Below are positions 37,681 to 45,677 of a DNA stretch of 64,000 bases, in pieces (position 1 is the stretch's first letter; every line of letters begins with the position of its first letter). Source of the stretch: CAIWHR01 sp963779805 (GTDB taxonomy: Bacteria; Pseudomonadota; Gammaproteobacteria; Burkholderiales; Casimicrobiaceae); contig CAVZZN010000003.1 of NCBI GenBank assembly GCA_963779805.1, forward strand, positions 248,001 through 312,000. The letters run 5' to 3'. The notes beneath the pieces are model-generated. The model searched no databases. It saw nothing but the letters and a program-made list of their open reading frames with translations, and was not told the origin of the DNA. A program made the position numbers and the translations under genes.

Positions 37681-37715
37681 CGCGCGGCGTGCGCCGCGCG
37701 GTCTCTTGCTACAAT
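37681..37715 (+). promoter_or_regulatory. Hairpin after yraN and extended -10 promoter of diaA
   Basis: CGCGCGGC / GCCGCGCG (37681-37700) is an 8-bp stem with a 4-nt loop. It is followed by TGCTACAAT (TACAAT at 37710-37715), an extended -10 element 17 bp before diaA. The site probably ends one transcript and starts another. Confidence 0.5.
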
Positions 37716-37731
37716 CTGCCCCGGCTTTCAC

Positions 37732-38325
37732 ATGGATCTCACCCCCCGCATCCACCGGCACTTCGACGACAGCGCGCAACTGAAGCGCGAGTCGGCTGCC
37801 GCCCTCGCCCCGCTCATCGCCCGCGCCGCGGGCCTCATGACGGAATGCCTGCTCGCCGACGGCAAGATCCTCGCCTGCGGGAACGGCGGCTCCGCGTCGG
37901 ACGCGCAGCACTTCGCGGCCGAGCTCGTGGGCCGTTTCGAGCGCGAGCGTCCGGAGCTGCCGGCCCTTTCGCTCGCCACGGACACCTCGCTGCTGACCGC
38001 CGTTGCGAACGACTATGCGTTCGAGCAGGTGTTCGCGAAGCAGGTGCGCGCACTCGGGGCGCGCGGCGACGTGCTCCTTGCGATATCCACCTCCGGCAAC
38101 TCGCCGAACGTCGTCGCGGCCGTCCAGGCTGCGCTCGAGCGGGACATGCGCGTCGTGGCCCTCACGGGCAAGGGCGGCGGTCGGCTCGGCGCCGTGCTGC
38201 GCGCGGACGACGTCCACATCTGCGTGCCGCACGAGCGCACCGCCCGCATCCAGGAAGTGCACCTGCTTGCGATCCACTGCCTGTGCGACGCCATCGACAG
38301 CACGCTTCTTGGAGAAGAATCATGA
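37732..38325 (+). CDS. diaA: DiaA/GmhA-family SIS-domain protein
   Basis: A 197-residue SIS-domain protein. GKILACGNGGSASDAQHFAA near residue 43 and AISTSGNSPNVVAA near 118 are the phosphosugar-binding signatures shared by DiaA (a DnaA-binding initiation factor) and GmhA (sedoheptulose 7-phosphate isomerase). The yraN-diaA-dolP order favours DiaA; a heptose adenylyltransferase gene 614 bp downstream keeps GmhA possible. ATG at 37732; the stop overlaps dolP (ATGA). Confidence 0.87.
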   Translation: MDLTPRIHRHFDDSAQLKRESAAALAPLIARAAGLMTECLLADGKILACGNGGSASDAQHFAAELVGRFERERPELPALSLATDTSLLTAVANDYAFEQVFAKQVRALGARGDVLLAISTSGNSPNVVAAVQAALERDMRVVALTGKGGGRLGAVLRADDVHICVPHERTARIQEVHLLAIHCLCDAIDSTLLGEES

Positions 38326-38912
38326 CCTCACGCATGCTCCTGCTATCGCTCGCGGCGGTGCTCGCCGCCGTCAGCGTGTCCGTGGCAGTCACCGGCTGTG
38401 CCCCCATCGTCATGGCTGCTGCCGTCGGAGGGACCGCGATGGTGGCTGCGGATCGCCGCTCCGCCGGCGCCCAGCTCGACGACGAGACCATCGAGCTGCG
38501 CTCGTCGACCGCGATCGGCACGGAATACGGCGATCGCGTTCACGTCAACATCACGAGCTTCAACGGCAACGTGCTGCTCACCGGCGAGGTGCCGGACCAG
38601 GCGGTGATGGACGGGGTGGTCGGCATCGTGCGCAAGCAGGAGCGCGTGCGCAGCGTGCAGAACCACCTGGTCATCGGGCCGACGACGAGCCTCGGCGACC
38701 GCTCCAACGACTCCTACATCACGTCGAAGGTGAAAGCCGGCTTCGTCGAGGCGAACGAGTTCGGCGCGAATTACGTGAAGGTGGTCACCGAGCGCGGCGT
38801 CGTCTACCTGCTCGGCATCGTCACCCGGGCGGAGGCGGACGCCGCCTCGCGTCTGGCCGCGCGGACGTCGGGCGTGGTGCGCGTCGTGCGCATGTTCGAG
38901 TACATCGGCTGA
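38322..38912 (+). CDS. dolP: BON-domain outer-membrane lipoprotein DolP (YraP)
   Basis: A 196-residue protein. The lipobox is VAVTGCAP at about residue 26, followed by two BON domains (about residues 45-115 and 122-192, each with a VxLxGxV-type core such as GNVLLTGEVPD and GVVYLLGIVTR). DolP binds anionic phospholipids at division sites and supports outer-membrane integrity. Translation is coupled to diaA. Confidence 0.92.
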   Translation: MTSRMLLLSLAAVLAAVSVSVAVTGCAPIVMAAAVGGTAMVAADRRSAGAQLDDETIELRSSTAIGTEYGDRVHVNITSFNGNVLLTGEVPDQAVMDGVVGIVRKQERVRSVQNHLVIGPTTSLGDRSNDSYITSKVKAGFVEANEFGANYVKVVTERGVVYLLGIVTRAEADAASRLAARTSGVVRVVRMFEYIG

Positions 38913-38938
38913 GGTCGCATCCCCTCGCGGCGCGGGCG

Positions 38939-39430
38939 ATGACGCAGCGCGGCGCCACGCCATCCTTCGAGCGCAAGGTCGCGGGCACGAACGACGCGCT
39001 CGCGCGCATCGCCGCGCTGCCGCGGCCCCTCGTCTTCACCAACGGCGTGTTCGACATCCTGCACCGCGGGCACGTCACCTATCTCGATGCCGCGCGCAGC
39101 CTCGGCGCATCGCTCGTGGTCGCCGTCAACAGCGACGACTCCGTGCGCCGCCTCGGCAAGGGCGACGACCGGCCCCTCAACACGCTCGCCGACCGCATGG
39201 CGGTGCTCGCCGCGCTGCAGGCGGTCGACCTCGTCGTGCCGTTCGATGCCGACACGCCGCGCGAGCTGATCGTGGCCTGCGCGCCGGACGTGCTGGTGAA
39301 GGGCGGCGATTACACCGCGGCGAACACGGCGGGTGCCGCGGAAGTGATCGCGCGCGGGGGACGCTTCGTCGCCATCGCGTTCGAGCACGATCGCTCGACG
39401 ACGGCGCTCGTCCGGCGGATCCGCGGCTGA
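38939..39430 (+). CDS. rfaE2: D-glycero-beta-D-manno-heptose 1-phosphate adenylyltransferase
   Basis: A 163-residue nucleotidyltransferase. FTNGVFDILHRGHVTYL (HxGH-type motif) near residue 35 and DVLVKGGDY near 120 match the C-terminal domain of HldE as a separate protein. It makes ADP-heptose for lipopolysaccharide inner core. The kinase domain (rfaE1) is not in this window. It starts 26 bp after dolP. Confidence 0.92.
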   Translation: MTQRGATPSFERKVAGTNDALARIAALPRPLVFTNGVFDILHRGHVTYLDAARSLGASLVVAVNSDDSVRRLGKGDDRPLNTLADRMAVLAALQAVDLVVPFDADTPRELIVACAPDVLVKGGDYTAANTAGAAEVIARGGRFVAIAFEHDRSTTALVRRIRG

Positions 39431-39454
39431 CAGGACCGACCTCGGCCCCGCTGC

Positions 39455-39460
39455 TATAAT
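39455..39460 (+). promoter_or_regulatory. Consensus -10 element upstream of tusA
   Basis: A perfect TATAAT lies 46 bp before the tusA ATG. I cannot find a good -35 at the normal distance. Confidence 0.4.
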
Positions 39461-39506
39461 TTTCGGCTTTGCTCCAGCCGATCCGGTTCCGCCGGCCCTC
39501 ACCACC

Positions 39507-39737
39507 ATGTCCGATCACGACCGCGAAGTGGATGCGCGTGGACTCAACTGCCCGCTGCCCATCCTGCGCACCAAGAAGGCCCTCAACGACATGACCTCGG
39601 GACAGCTCGTGCACGTGCTGTCGACCGATCCTGCGTCGGTGCGGGACTTCCAGGCGTTCGCGCGACAGACGGGCAACGAGCTCGTCGACAGCGGCGAGCG
39701 CGATGGCGCGTACTTCTTCGTCCTGAAGCGCAAATAG
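39507..39737 (+). CDS. tusA: TusA/SirA-family sulfur carrier protein
   Basis: A 76-residue protein with the family signature DARGLNCPLPILRTKKAL; Cys15 in NCPLP is the sulfur-carrying residue. It relays persulfide sulfur for tRNA 2-thiouridine and other pathways. It precedes a thioredoxin-family gene by 41 bp and both probably share the promoter near 39455. Confidence 0.93.
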   Translation: MSDHDREVDARGLNCPLPILRTKKALNDMTSGQLVHVLSTDPASVRDFQAFARQTGNELVDSGERDGAYFFVLKRK

Positions 39738-39778
39738 CGCGTCTTTCCCAGGCTTCGGCCGAAACACTGGAGGTCAGC

Positions 39779-40219
39779 ATGCCGGATACACCCTCTGCCG
39801 ATCACGCGCCCGGCGCGGTGCTCGAGCTCACGACGGAGCGCTTCGGGGAGCTCATCCCGAATCACCCGTTTGCCGTCGTCGACTTCTGGGCGCCGTGGTG
39901 CGCGCCCTGCCGCGCGTTCGCGCCGGTGTTCGAGAAGGCCGCGCAGAGCCATCCCGAGGTCCTGTTCGCCAAGGTCAACACCGAGGAGCAGCAGGAGCTC
40001 GCGGGCCACTTCAACATCCGCTCGATCCCGACGCTGATGGTGTTTCGCGACAGCATCATCGTGTTCGCGCAACCCGGTGCGTTGAGCGGCGGCGCGCTCG
40101 AGCAGGTGATCGGCGCCGCGGCGCAGCTCGACATGGATCAGGTGCGGCGCGAGATCGAGGCCGCCGAAAAGCAGGGCGGCGCGCAGAAGCAAGCCGACAC
40201 GGGCGACAGCGCGGCGTGA
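39779..40219 (+). CDS. Thioredoxin-family protein with WCAPC active site
   Basis: A 146-residue thioredoxin fold. The active site is WAPWCAPCR at about residue 38, with Ala where classic thioredoxin has Gly; the cis-Pro segment is RSIPTLMVF. A helical tail of about 35 residues follows the core. No signal peptide is seen, so it is cytoplasmic. The Gly-to-Ala change is found in some thioredoxin-like proteins and may shift redox potential. The partner is unknown. Confidence 0.88.
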   Translation: MPDTPSADHAPGAVLELTTERFGELIPNHPFAVVDFWAPWCAPCRAFAPVFEKAAQSHPEVLFAKVNTEEQQELAGHFNIRSIPTLMVFRDSIIVFAQPGALSGGALEQVIGAAAQLDMDQVRREIEAAEKQGGAQKQADTGDSAA

Positions 40220-40306
40220 GCACGGCTCGTTCGCGCCAGCGCATGAACGACGCGCCGTCGCGCGCAGCGGGGCCGCTGCGGTGATCCGGGAGCGTGGCCG
40301 AGCCTC

Positions 40307-41200
40307 GTGAGCGTCGCGCTCCTCCTCCTTCCCGATTTCCTGCTGATCTGCGGCGGCGCGCTCGCGAAGCGCGTGCGCGCGTTCGACCCGGCGTTCTGGC
40401 CGGGAATGGAACGGCTCGTGTATTTCGTGCTGTTCCCCGCGCTGCTCTTCCGCTCGCTCGCGCACGCTTCGCTCGCGTTCTCTGAAGCAGGGCGTCTCGT
40501 CGGTACCGGGCTCGCGTACACGGCGGCCGGGATGCTGCTGTCCGCACTCGCACGCCCGGTGCTGCGCCTGCCGCAGCCGACGTTCGCCGCGTGCTTCCAG
40601 TGCGGTTTTCGCTTCAACACGTACGTCGCCTTCGCGGTGGCGAGTCGCGTCGGCGGCGAGGCCGGTCTCGCCGCCATCAGCCTGCTCGTAGGCATCCTCG
40701 TTCCGGTGGTCAACGTCGGCGCCGTGGCCGCGCTCGCGCACGGGCGTCCCGCGCACGTCGCCTCGCAGCTCGCGCGCAATCCGCTGCTGCTCGCGTGCGT
40801 GGCTGGCATCGCGTGGAAGGCGCTCGGCGTCGAGTTGCCGGACCCGATCGATCACCTGCTCGCGTTGCTCGCGAGCGCCGCGCTTCCGCTGGGCCTGCTG
40901 GCGGTCGGGGCGGGACTCACCTTCGGCGGGGGGCACCTCCCGGCTGCAGCCGTGATCTGGTGGACCGCATTGAAGCTCGCCGTGGTGCCGGCGATCGCAT
41001 ATGCGGTGGCGCTGTGGACCGGCCTCGCGCCGGCCGAGCGTCAGGCCGCGGTCGTGCTCGCCGCGGTCCCGACCGCGCCGTCGGCATACATCCTCGCGGT
41101 GCAGATGAAGGGCGCAGGTGCGCCCGTCGCGCTGCTCATCTCGACCGGAACGCTCGTTGCCGCGCTGACGCTGCCGCTCTGGGTGGCGGCCGTCCGATAG
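40307..41200 (+). CDS. AEC (auxin efflux carrier) family transporter
   Basis: A 297-residue protein with about ten membrane segments. FVLFPALLFRSLA near residue 42, CGFRFNTYVAFAVA near 97 and LPLGLLAVGAGLTF near 192 fit the AEC/PIN-like permease family, which exports or imports organic acids and amino acids. GTG at 40307 is the start; no closer ATG. The gene converges on the J-like/RDD/TPR gene. Confidence 0.85.
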   Translation: MSVALLLLPDFLLICGGALAKRVRAFDPAFWPGMERLVYFVLFPALLFRSLAHASLAFSEAGRLVGTGLAYTAAGMLLSALARPVLRLPQPTFAACFQCGFRFNTYVAFAVASRVGGEAGLAAISLLVGILVPVVNVGAVAALAHGRPAHVASQLARNPLLLACVAGIAWKALGVELPDPIDHLLALLASAALPLGLLAVGAGLTFGGGHLPAAAVIWWTALKLAVVPAIAYAVALWTGLAPAERQAAVVLAAVPTAPSAYILAVQMKGAGAPVALLISTGTLVAALTLPLWVAAVR

Positions 41201-41269
41201 TCCCCTGCTCGAAGGGCCGCCGCCGGGCGCGCGCGCATCCCCGACACGCCAACGCCGCGCGAGGTGGCG

Positions 41270-43141
41270 CTACTCGCTCTTCATCTCGGACTCCGGACTC
41301 CTGTAGCCGTAGCGCGCCACGAAATCCGACACGATGCCGCGCTGGCTGCGTTCGATCAACGCGTTCGTGCGCGCATCATTCGGGTCGATCTGCTTCGCCT
41401 TGCGCAGCGCGGCCACGGCTTTCTGGTGATAGCCCTGCGCCTGCAACGCCTCGCCGTAGCAGCGCCAGGCGTCGGCACTGGACAGATCGAGATCCGCCCA
41501 CGCGCCGCACAGCTCGGCGGCGCGGCGCCAGTTGCCGGCGCGGAGCATCCGCGGGCCTTCGGTGCTCAACACCGCGACGCGGCGGCGCATGCTCTCGACC
41601 TTCCGGTCGATCTCCGGATCCGCGGGGCCCGTCGGTTCCACGGCACCGGGTTGCTTGGGCGGGAGGCCGGCGAGGCGGTCCGCGAGCGCGTTCACCGGAT
41701 TCGAGCCAATGCCCGAGCGAAACTCCTCGAGCATCCTGTCTCCGCTCGCGATGCCGCGATGAAGGATGGCCGGCGGCCGCACCACCGCATCGATGGTGCG
41801 CTCCTGCAGCCAGGCGATCGTGTCCGCCATCGGCTGGTGCCACGCGACCGCATACAGCCACAGCATGGCCGCCAAGCCGCCCAGCCCGGTAACGAGGTTG
41901 AGCATCGCCGGCGGCCCGTGCGTGACCAGGCAATCCTGGGCCGCGTCCCAGTCCGTCTCCTCCCGCCGCAGCAGCTTCTCGTAGGCCACCGCGATCGCGA
42001 TCGGTGCCAGCAGGGGAATGCCGCAGGCGAGGCCCTTCCACCACACCCCGAAGCCGCGCTTCAACGCACGCAGGAGCTGCGCGCGCGGATCGCGCCGTGC
42101 GTAGGCGTCCGAGATGCTGAACTGAACGTAGCAGCCGAAGAGCCACCGACCCGGCGTGGTGCCGATCGACGCGATCAGCAGCGCCTCGATCGGGATCCAC
42201 GACCCGCTGATCACGATCGGCGCGACGAGCGGGTGCGCGAGCCAGTAGGCGAGCTCGTCGGGCACGCCGTCGACCGCGCGCAACTCCGAGAGCAGCAGCG
42301 CGAGCACCAGGCCCCAGATCGCGTAATCGAATGCACGCGCGGCGAGCCGGCTCCACGGCCGGACTTCGCTGGTGCGACCGGACTTGGCGCGCTCGAGCTC
42401 GGCCATGCGCAGCTGGAAGATCCAGCTCGCGTCCTCCTGCGGCTGGTTGGTGCCCAGGAAGACGCTCTTCTCGCGCCGCCAGTTGTGGATCGCGAGGTCG
42501 GTCTGCGGCACCAGGGCCGCCTCGGCACCCCCGCGGCGGCGCTGCAGCCACGCGAGACCGTGCACGACGCCGTAGACCACGGTGAGCGCGACGAGCGTCA
42601 GGGTGATCCACACGAGCACCTGCTTCGCGACGAGCACGGCGTCCTCGGGGGTCACGAACAGGATCGCTGCGGCGATGAAGGCGGCAAAGAGGCCGCACAC
42701 CGCGACCGTCACGAGCGGCGAGCGGTGGAACGACGCGACGCGCTCGGTGAGCCCTGGGTGATGCGGCGTCGAGGGCAGGTCGACGGGGTCTTCAGCGTCG
42801 AGCCCCCGCTCGAGAATGTCGTCGGCGTGCTCGTGCTCGGCGTCCGCGTTGACTTCGGTGTTGTCGGTGCTCGCGTCCACGGCGCCTGCGACCACGTGGG
42901 CAACCTGTTCTTCCGGCGAGCTCCGGGCGAGCGCGAGCTGGCGGTCGTATTCGGCGCGCAGCGCAGGGTTGCCGAGTATGCGGCTGGCATGATTGATGAA
43001 GCGCAACGCCTCTTCGACGTTGCCCTTGCCGTCGCGCGTCTGGGCGTAATACTTCCGGATGTGGCCGCGCAGGGTGGCGCGCACCTCGTCATCCGTTGCG
43101 GACTGCTCGATGCCGAGAGCTTCGTAGAGGGTGGCTGTCAT
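41270..43141 (-). CDS. J-domain-like / RDD / TPR membrane protein of unknown function
   Basis: A 623-residue modular protein. Residues 1-65 read as a J-domain (LYEALGIEQSATDDEVRATL ... NHASRILGNPALRAEYDRQL) but the HPD tripeptide is missing: KYYAQTRDG stands in its place. Two hydrophobic segments lie near 145-200, an RDD domain near 270-400 (RLAARAFDYAIWGLVLALL, TTPGRWLFGCYV), another hydrophobic pair near 440, and TPR-like helices at 540-610 (ADAWRCYGEALQAQGYHQKA). Such a protein could not stimulate DnaK normally. It follows rplS but is separated by a strong terminator. Function unknown. Confidence 0.8.
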   Translation of the reverse strand: MTATLYEALGIEQSATDDEVRATLRGHIRKYYAQTRDGKGNVEEALRFINHASRILGNPALRAEYDRQLALARSSPEEQVAHVVAGAVDASTDNTEVNADAEHEHADDILERGLDAEDPVDLPSTPHHPGLTERVASFHRSPLVTVAVCGLFAAFIAAAILFVTPEDAVLVAKQVLVWITLTLVALTVVYGVVHGLAWLQRRRGGAEAALVPQTDLAIHNWRREKSVFLGTNQPQEDASWIFQLRMAELERAKSGRTSEVRPWSRLAARAFDYAIWGLVLALLLSELRAVDGVPDELAYWLAHPLVAPIVISGSWIPIEALLIASIGTTPGRWLFGCYVQFSISDAYARRDPRAQLLRALKRGFGVWWKGLACGIPLLAPIAIAVAYEKLLRREETDWDAAQDCLVTHGPPAMLNLVTGLGGLAAMLWLYAVAWHQPMADTIAWLQERTIDAVVRPPAILHRGIASGDRMLEEFRSGIGSNPVNALADRLAGLPPKQPGAVEPTGPADPEIDRKVESMRRRVAVLSTEGPRMLRAGNWRRAAELCGAWADLDLSSADAWRCYGEALQAQGYHQKAVAALRKAKQIDPNDARTNALIERSQRGIVSDFVARYGYRSPESEMKSE

Positions 43142-43275
43142 CGGACCGCGCGCTGTTGCTGCCCGACTAATGTTGGGCCAAATGGCAGGGGGTGGCAAGA
43201 ATCCTAGCAAGAACCAGACCGGCGCGAAAAACGGGCCGTGGCGCGATTGCCACGCCGCGGCCGGCGAAACAGCCA

Positions 43276-43305
43276 AGAAAAAGGGCAGCCGGCGGCTGCC
43301 CTTTT
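43276..43305 (-). terminator. Rho-independent terminator of the rpsP-rimM-trmD-rplS operon
   Basis: GGGCAGCC / GGCTGCCC is a perfect 8-bp stem with a 3-nt loop, with A-rich and T-rich flanks on both sides. On the minus strand the T-run (complement of 43276-43282) follows the stem, 21 bp after rplS; the plus-strand TTTT makes it possibly bidirectional. Confidence 0.9.
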
Positions 43306-43325
43306 GCGGCGGAAATGGACTCTCC

Positions 43326-43754
43326 TCACTCGGCCGCTGGCGCCTCGCCGGCGGCCTCGCCGACCGCCTTGTCGGCGGCGGGTGCCGCCTTGCTGCCCTT
43401 GGTCGCCAGCTTCTCGCGGATGCGCGCGGACTTGCCCGACCGGTCGCGCAGGTAATAGAGCTTCGCGCGGCGCACGTCGCCCTTGCGCTTCACGTCGATG
43501 CTTGCGATGAGGGGCGAATAGGTCTGGAACGTGCGCTCCACGCCTTCACCGCTCGAGATCTTGCGCACGACGAACGACGAGTTGAGGCCGCGGTTGCGCT
43601 TGGCGATGACCACACCTTCGTACGCCTGCACGCGCTTGCGCTCGCCTTCGACGACGCTCACGCTCACGATGACGGTGTCGCCCGGGGCGAACGCCGGGAT
43701 CGACTTGCCCAGGCGGGCGATCTCTTCCTTCTCCAGCTGCTCGATGATGTTCAT
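43326..43754 (-). CDS. rplS: 50S ribosomal protein L19
   Basis: A 142-residue L19. The core from MNIIEQLEKEEIARLGKSIP to GKVRRAKLYYLR-like sequence (here GDVRRAKLYYLRDRSGKSAR) is intact, with an Ala/Lys-rich tail of about 25 residues as in other betaproteobacteria. It sits at the 30S-50S interface. ATG at 43754 is the conserved start. Last gene of the operon. Confidence 0.96.
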   Translation of the reverse strand: MNIIEQLEKEEIARLGKSIPAFAPGDTVIVSVSVVEGERKRVQAYEGVVIAKRNRGLNSSFVVRKISSGEGVERTFQTYSPLIASIDVKRKGDVRRAKLYYLRDRSGKSARIREKLATKGSKAAPAADKAVGEAAGEAPAAE

Positions 43755-43889
43755 GCGTGCATCTCCGTTTCTGTCCAAGCGTTCCGGCCGTTGGCCTTGC
43801 ATGCAGCGCAGGGCGCCCCCTGATGCATGCGCGTTTGTCGATGCGGCGCCCGGGTTGCGGCCCCGCCCGTCTTCGCTGGCGGTTGCGCG

Positions 43890-44723
43890 CTACTGCGCGC
43901 CACCCTCCGCCTGCCGCTCGCGCCGGTACTCCGCGAGCAGCGTCTGCTCTTCCCTGGTGAGCGTACGGCCCTCCAGCAGGTCCGGCCGCCGTTCCCACGT
44001 CCTGCCCAGCGACTGCTTCAACCGCCAGCGCCGTATCGCGGCGTGATCGCCCGACAGCAGCACGGCGGGCACGGCGTCGCTGCCATCCGTTTCCGGCCGC
44101 GTGTAATGCGGCCAATCCAGCAAGCCCGTCGCGAACGACTCCTGCTGCGCGGACTCGGCGTCGTTCAGCACCCCCGGCCGCTGCCGCACCAGCGCATCGA
44201 TCAGCATCAGCGCCGGGAACTCACCCCCGGAAACGACGAACTCGCCGATCGCGACTTCCTCGTCGACCTCGCGCCGCAGGAAGCGCTCGTCCACGCCTTC
44301 GTAGCGACCGGCCAGAAGCGTCAGCGCCACCGCATCGTCCTGGGCGAGGGCGACCACCCGCGCGTGCGTGAGCGGCTCGCCCGACGGCGAGAGGAAGATC
44401 GTACGCGTCTTCTCCCACCCCGCGGCCTGCTGCGCTCGCCTCGCCGCCTCGAGCGAGCGTCCGAGCGGCTCCGCGAGCATCACCATCCCCGGGCCGCCGC
44501 CGTACGGCCGGTCGTCCACGTTCCGGTAGTTGCCGCTCGCGTAATCGCGCGGGTTCCACACCCCCAGCTGCCACAGGCCGCTCGCGCGCGCCCGGCCCGT
44601 CACGCCGAAGCGCGTGGCGTGCTCCACGAGCTGCGGGAACAGCGTCAGCACGTCGATGCGCAGGCCGCGGGCGCCGGACCGGACATCGCCGGCCGCCGGG
44701 TCTACGCTCGCGTCCACCGTCAT
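43890..44723 (-). CDS. trmD: tRNA (guanine(37)-N1)-methyltransferase
   Basis: A 277-residue SPOUT methyltransferase. RIDVLTLFPQLVEHA, DDRPYGGGPGMVM (knotted AdoMet site) and GEFVVSGGEFPALMLIDA are characteristic. It methylates G37 to prevent frameshifting. ATG at 44723, 5 bp after the rimM stop, gives about 20 extra residues before the conserved core; no internal standard start is placed better. Confidence 0.95.
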   Translation of the reverse strand: MTVDASVDPAAGDVRSGARGLRIDVLTLFPQLVEHATRFGVTGRARASGLWQLGVWNPRDYASGNYRNVDDRPYGGGPGMVMLAEPLGRSLEAARRAQQAAGWEKTRTIFLSPSGEPLTHARVVALAQDDAVALTLLAGRYEGVDERFLRREVDEEVAIGEFVVSGGEFPALMLIDALVRQRPGVLNDAESAQQESFATGLLDWPHYTRPETDGSDAVPAVLLSGDHAAIRRWRLKQSLGRTWERRPDLLEGRTLTREEQTLLAEYRRERQAEGGAQ

Positions 44724-44728
44724 CGTGT

Positions 44729-45284
44729 TCAGTAATCCTCGCCCCAATCCGCGTCGATGCGGCGCGCCTGCACGTCGACGCCGTCGATCACCGCCGGAAC
44801 GTACGGGATCAGCCGCTCCGGCCCGCCGCCGGCGCGCCTCACCCGCAGCAGCGGGTGCGCACCGTGCGCCGTCACACCTTCCACCTCGCCCAGCACCTGC
44901 CCTTCCCGATTCACCACCGCGAAGCCGACGAGATCCGCCCAATACACCTCGTCGGTGCCCGCCGGCGGCAAGGCCGAGCGCGGAACGCCGATCTCGAACC
45001 CGCGCAACGCGAAGGCCTGCTCGCGATCGTCGATGCCGCTCAACTGCGCCACGAGCACGTCGCCGTGCATCCGGCCCTGCTTCGGCGCGAAGACCCGCCA
45101 TTCGCCGCTGCCCGGCGCCCGCAGGCGCCACTCGCGCGTAATCCAGCAATGCGTCGGGCGTTTCGGTGTACGCCTCGACCTTCACCCAGCCGACGACGCC
45201 GTAGGGCGCCAGCACGCGACCCATCACCACGATCGGCTCGGCGGAGGCGTCCGGCGCACCCGCCGGCGCCGTCCCGACCGGCAC
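44729..45284 (-). CDS. rimM: Ribosome maturation factor RimM, frameshifted near 45134
   Basis: About 185 residues after correction. N-terminal VMGRVLAPYGVVGWVKVEAY and C-terminal VYWADLVGFAVVNREGQVLG and RLIPYVPAVID are clear; one surplus base in TACGCGCGAGTGG near 45131-45137 separates DALLDYA from EWRLRAPGSG. RimM assists 30S head assembly. GTG at 45284 is the first start 19 bp after rpsP. Confidence 0.93.
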
Positions 45285-45303
45285 CGTCGCGCGCCGCCGT
45301 CGT

Positions 45304-45606
45304 TCAGGAAACCGCTTCAGGCAGCCGGCGTTTCGGCGGGAGCGGCGGGCGGCCTGCCGGCGCAGGCTTGCCGGCCCGCTTCACCAGGCCCGCGACGGTG
45401 TCCGAGAGCTGCGCGCCGCGCTCCTGCCAGTACGTGATGCGGTCCAGCGACAGGCGCACGCCTTCGTCCGAAGCGCCCGCGATGGGGTTGTAGAAACCGA
45501 CACGCTCGATGAAGCGGCCGTCGCGGCGATTGCGCGAATCCGCGACGACGATGTTGTAGAAGGGGCGCTTCTTGGCGCCGCCCCGGGCAAGGCGAATGAC
45601 GACCAT
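45304..45606 (-). CDS. rpsP: 30S ribosomal protein S16
   Basis: A 100-residue S16 with VIRLARGGAKKRPFYNIVVA and GFYNPIAGASDEGVRLSLDR. The last ~15 residues in frame (GRPPLPPKRRLPEAVS) look unlike the family; an alternative frame ends PAAPAETPAA at 45317, as in many betaproteobacteria, so another indel near 45350 is possible. First gene of the operon. Confidence 0.94.
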   Translation of the reverse strand: MVVIRLARGGAKKRPFYNIVVADSRNRRDGRFIERVGFYNPIAGASDEGVRLSLDRITYWQERGAQLSDTVAGLVKRAGKPAPAGRPPLPPKRRLPEAVS

Positions 45607-45640
45607 GGCGGTGATCCGATCGGGCAGGAAAAAGATGTTG

Positions 45641-45670
45641 ATTATACGATGGAAAACGGGGGCCGGGCAA
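45641..45670 (-). promoter_or_regulatory. rpsP operon promoter
   Basis: On the minus strand TTGCCC (complement of 45665-45670) and a perfect TATAAT (complement of 45641-45646) are 18 bp apart, about 35-65 bp before rpsP. Confidence 0.7.
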
Positions 45671-45677
45671 GGCTGGG

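Noticed and set aside
40220..40306. A short frame between the thioredoxin and AEC genes
   Set aside because: The gap is only 87 bp, without a ribosome binding site or conserved sequence.
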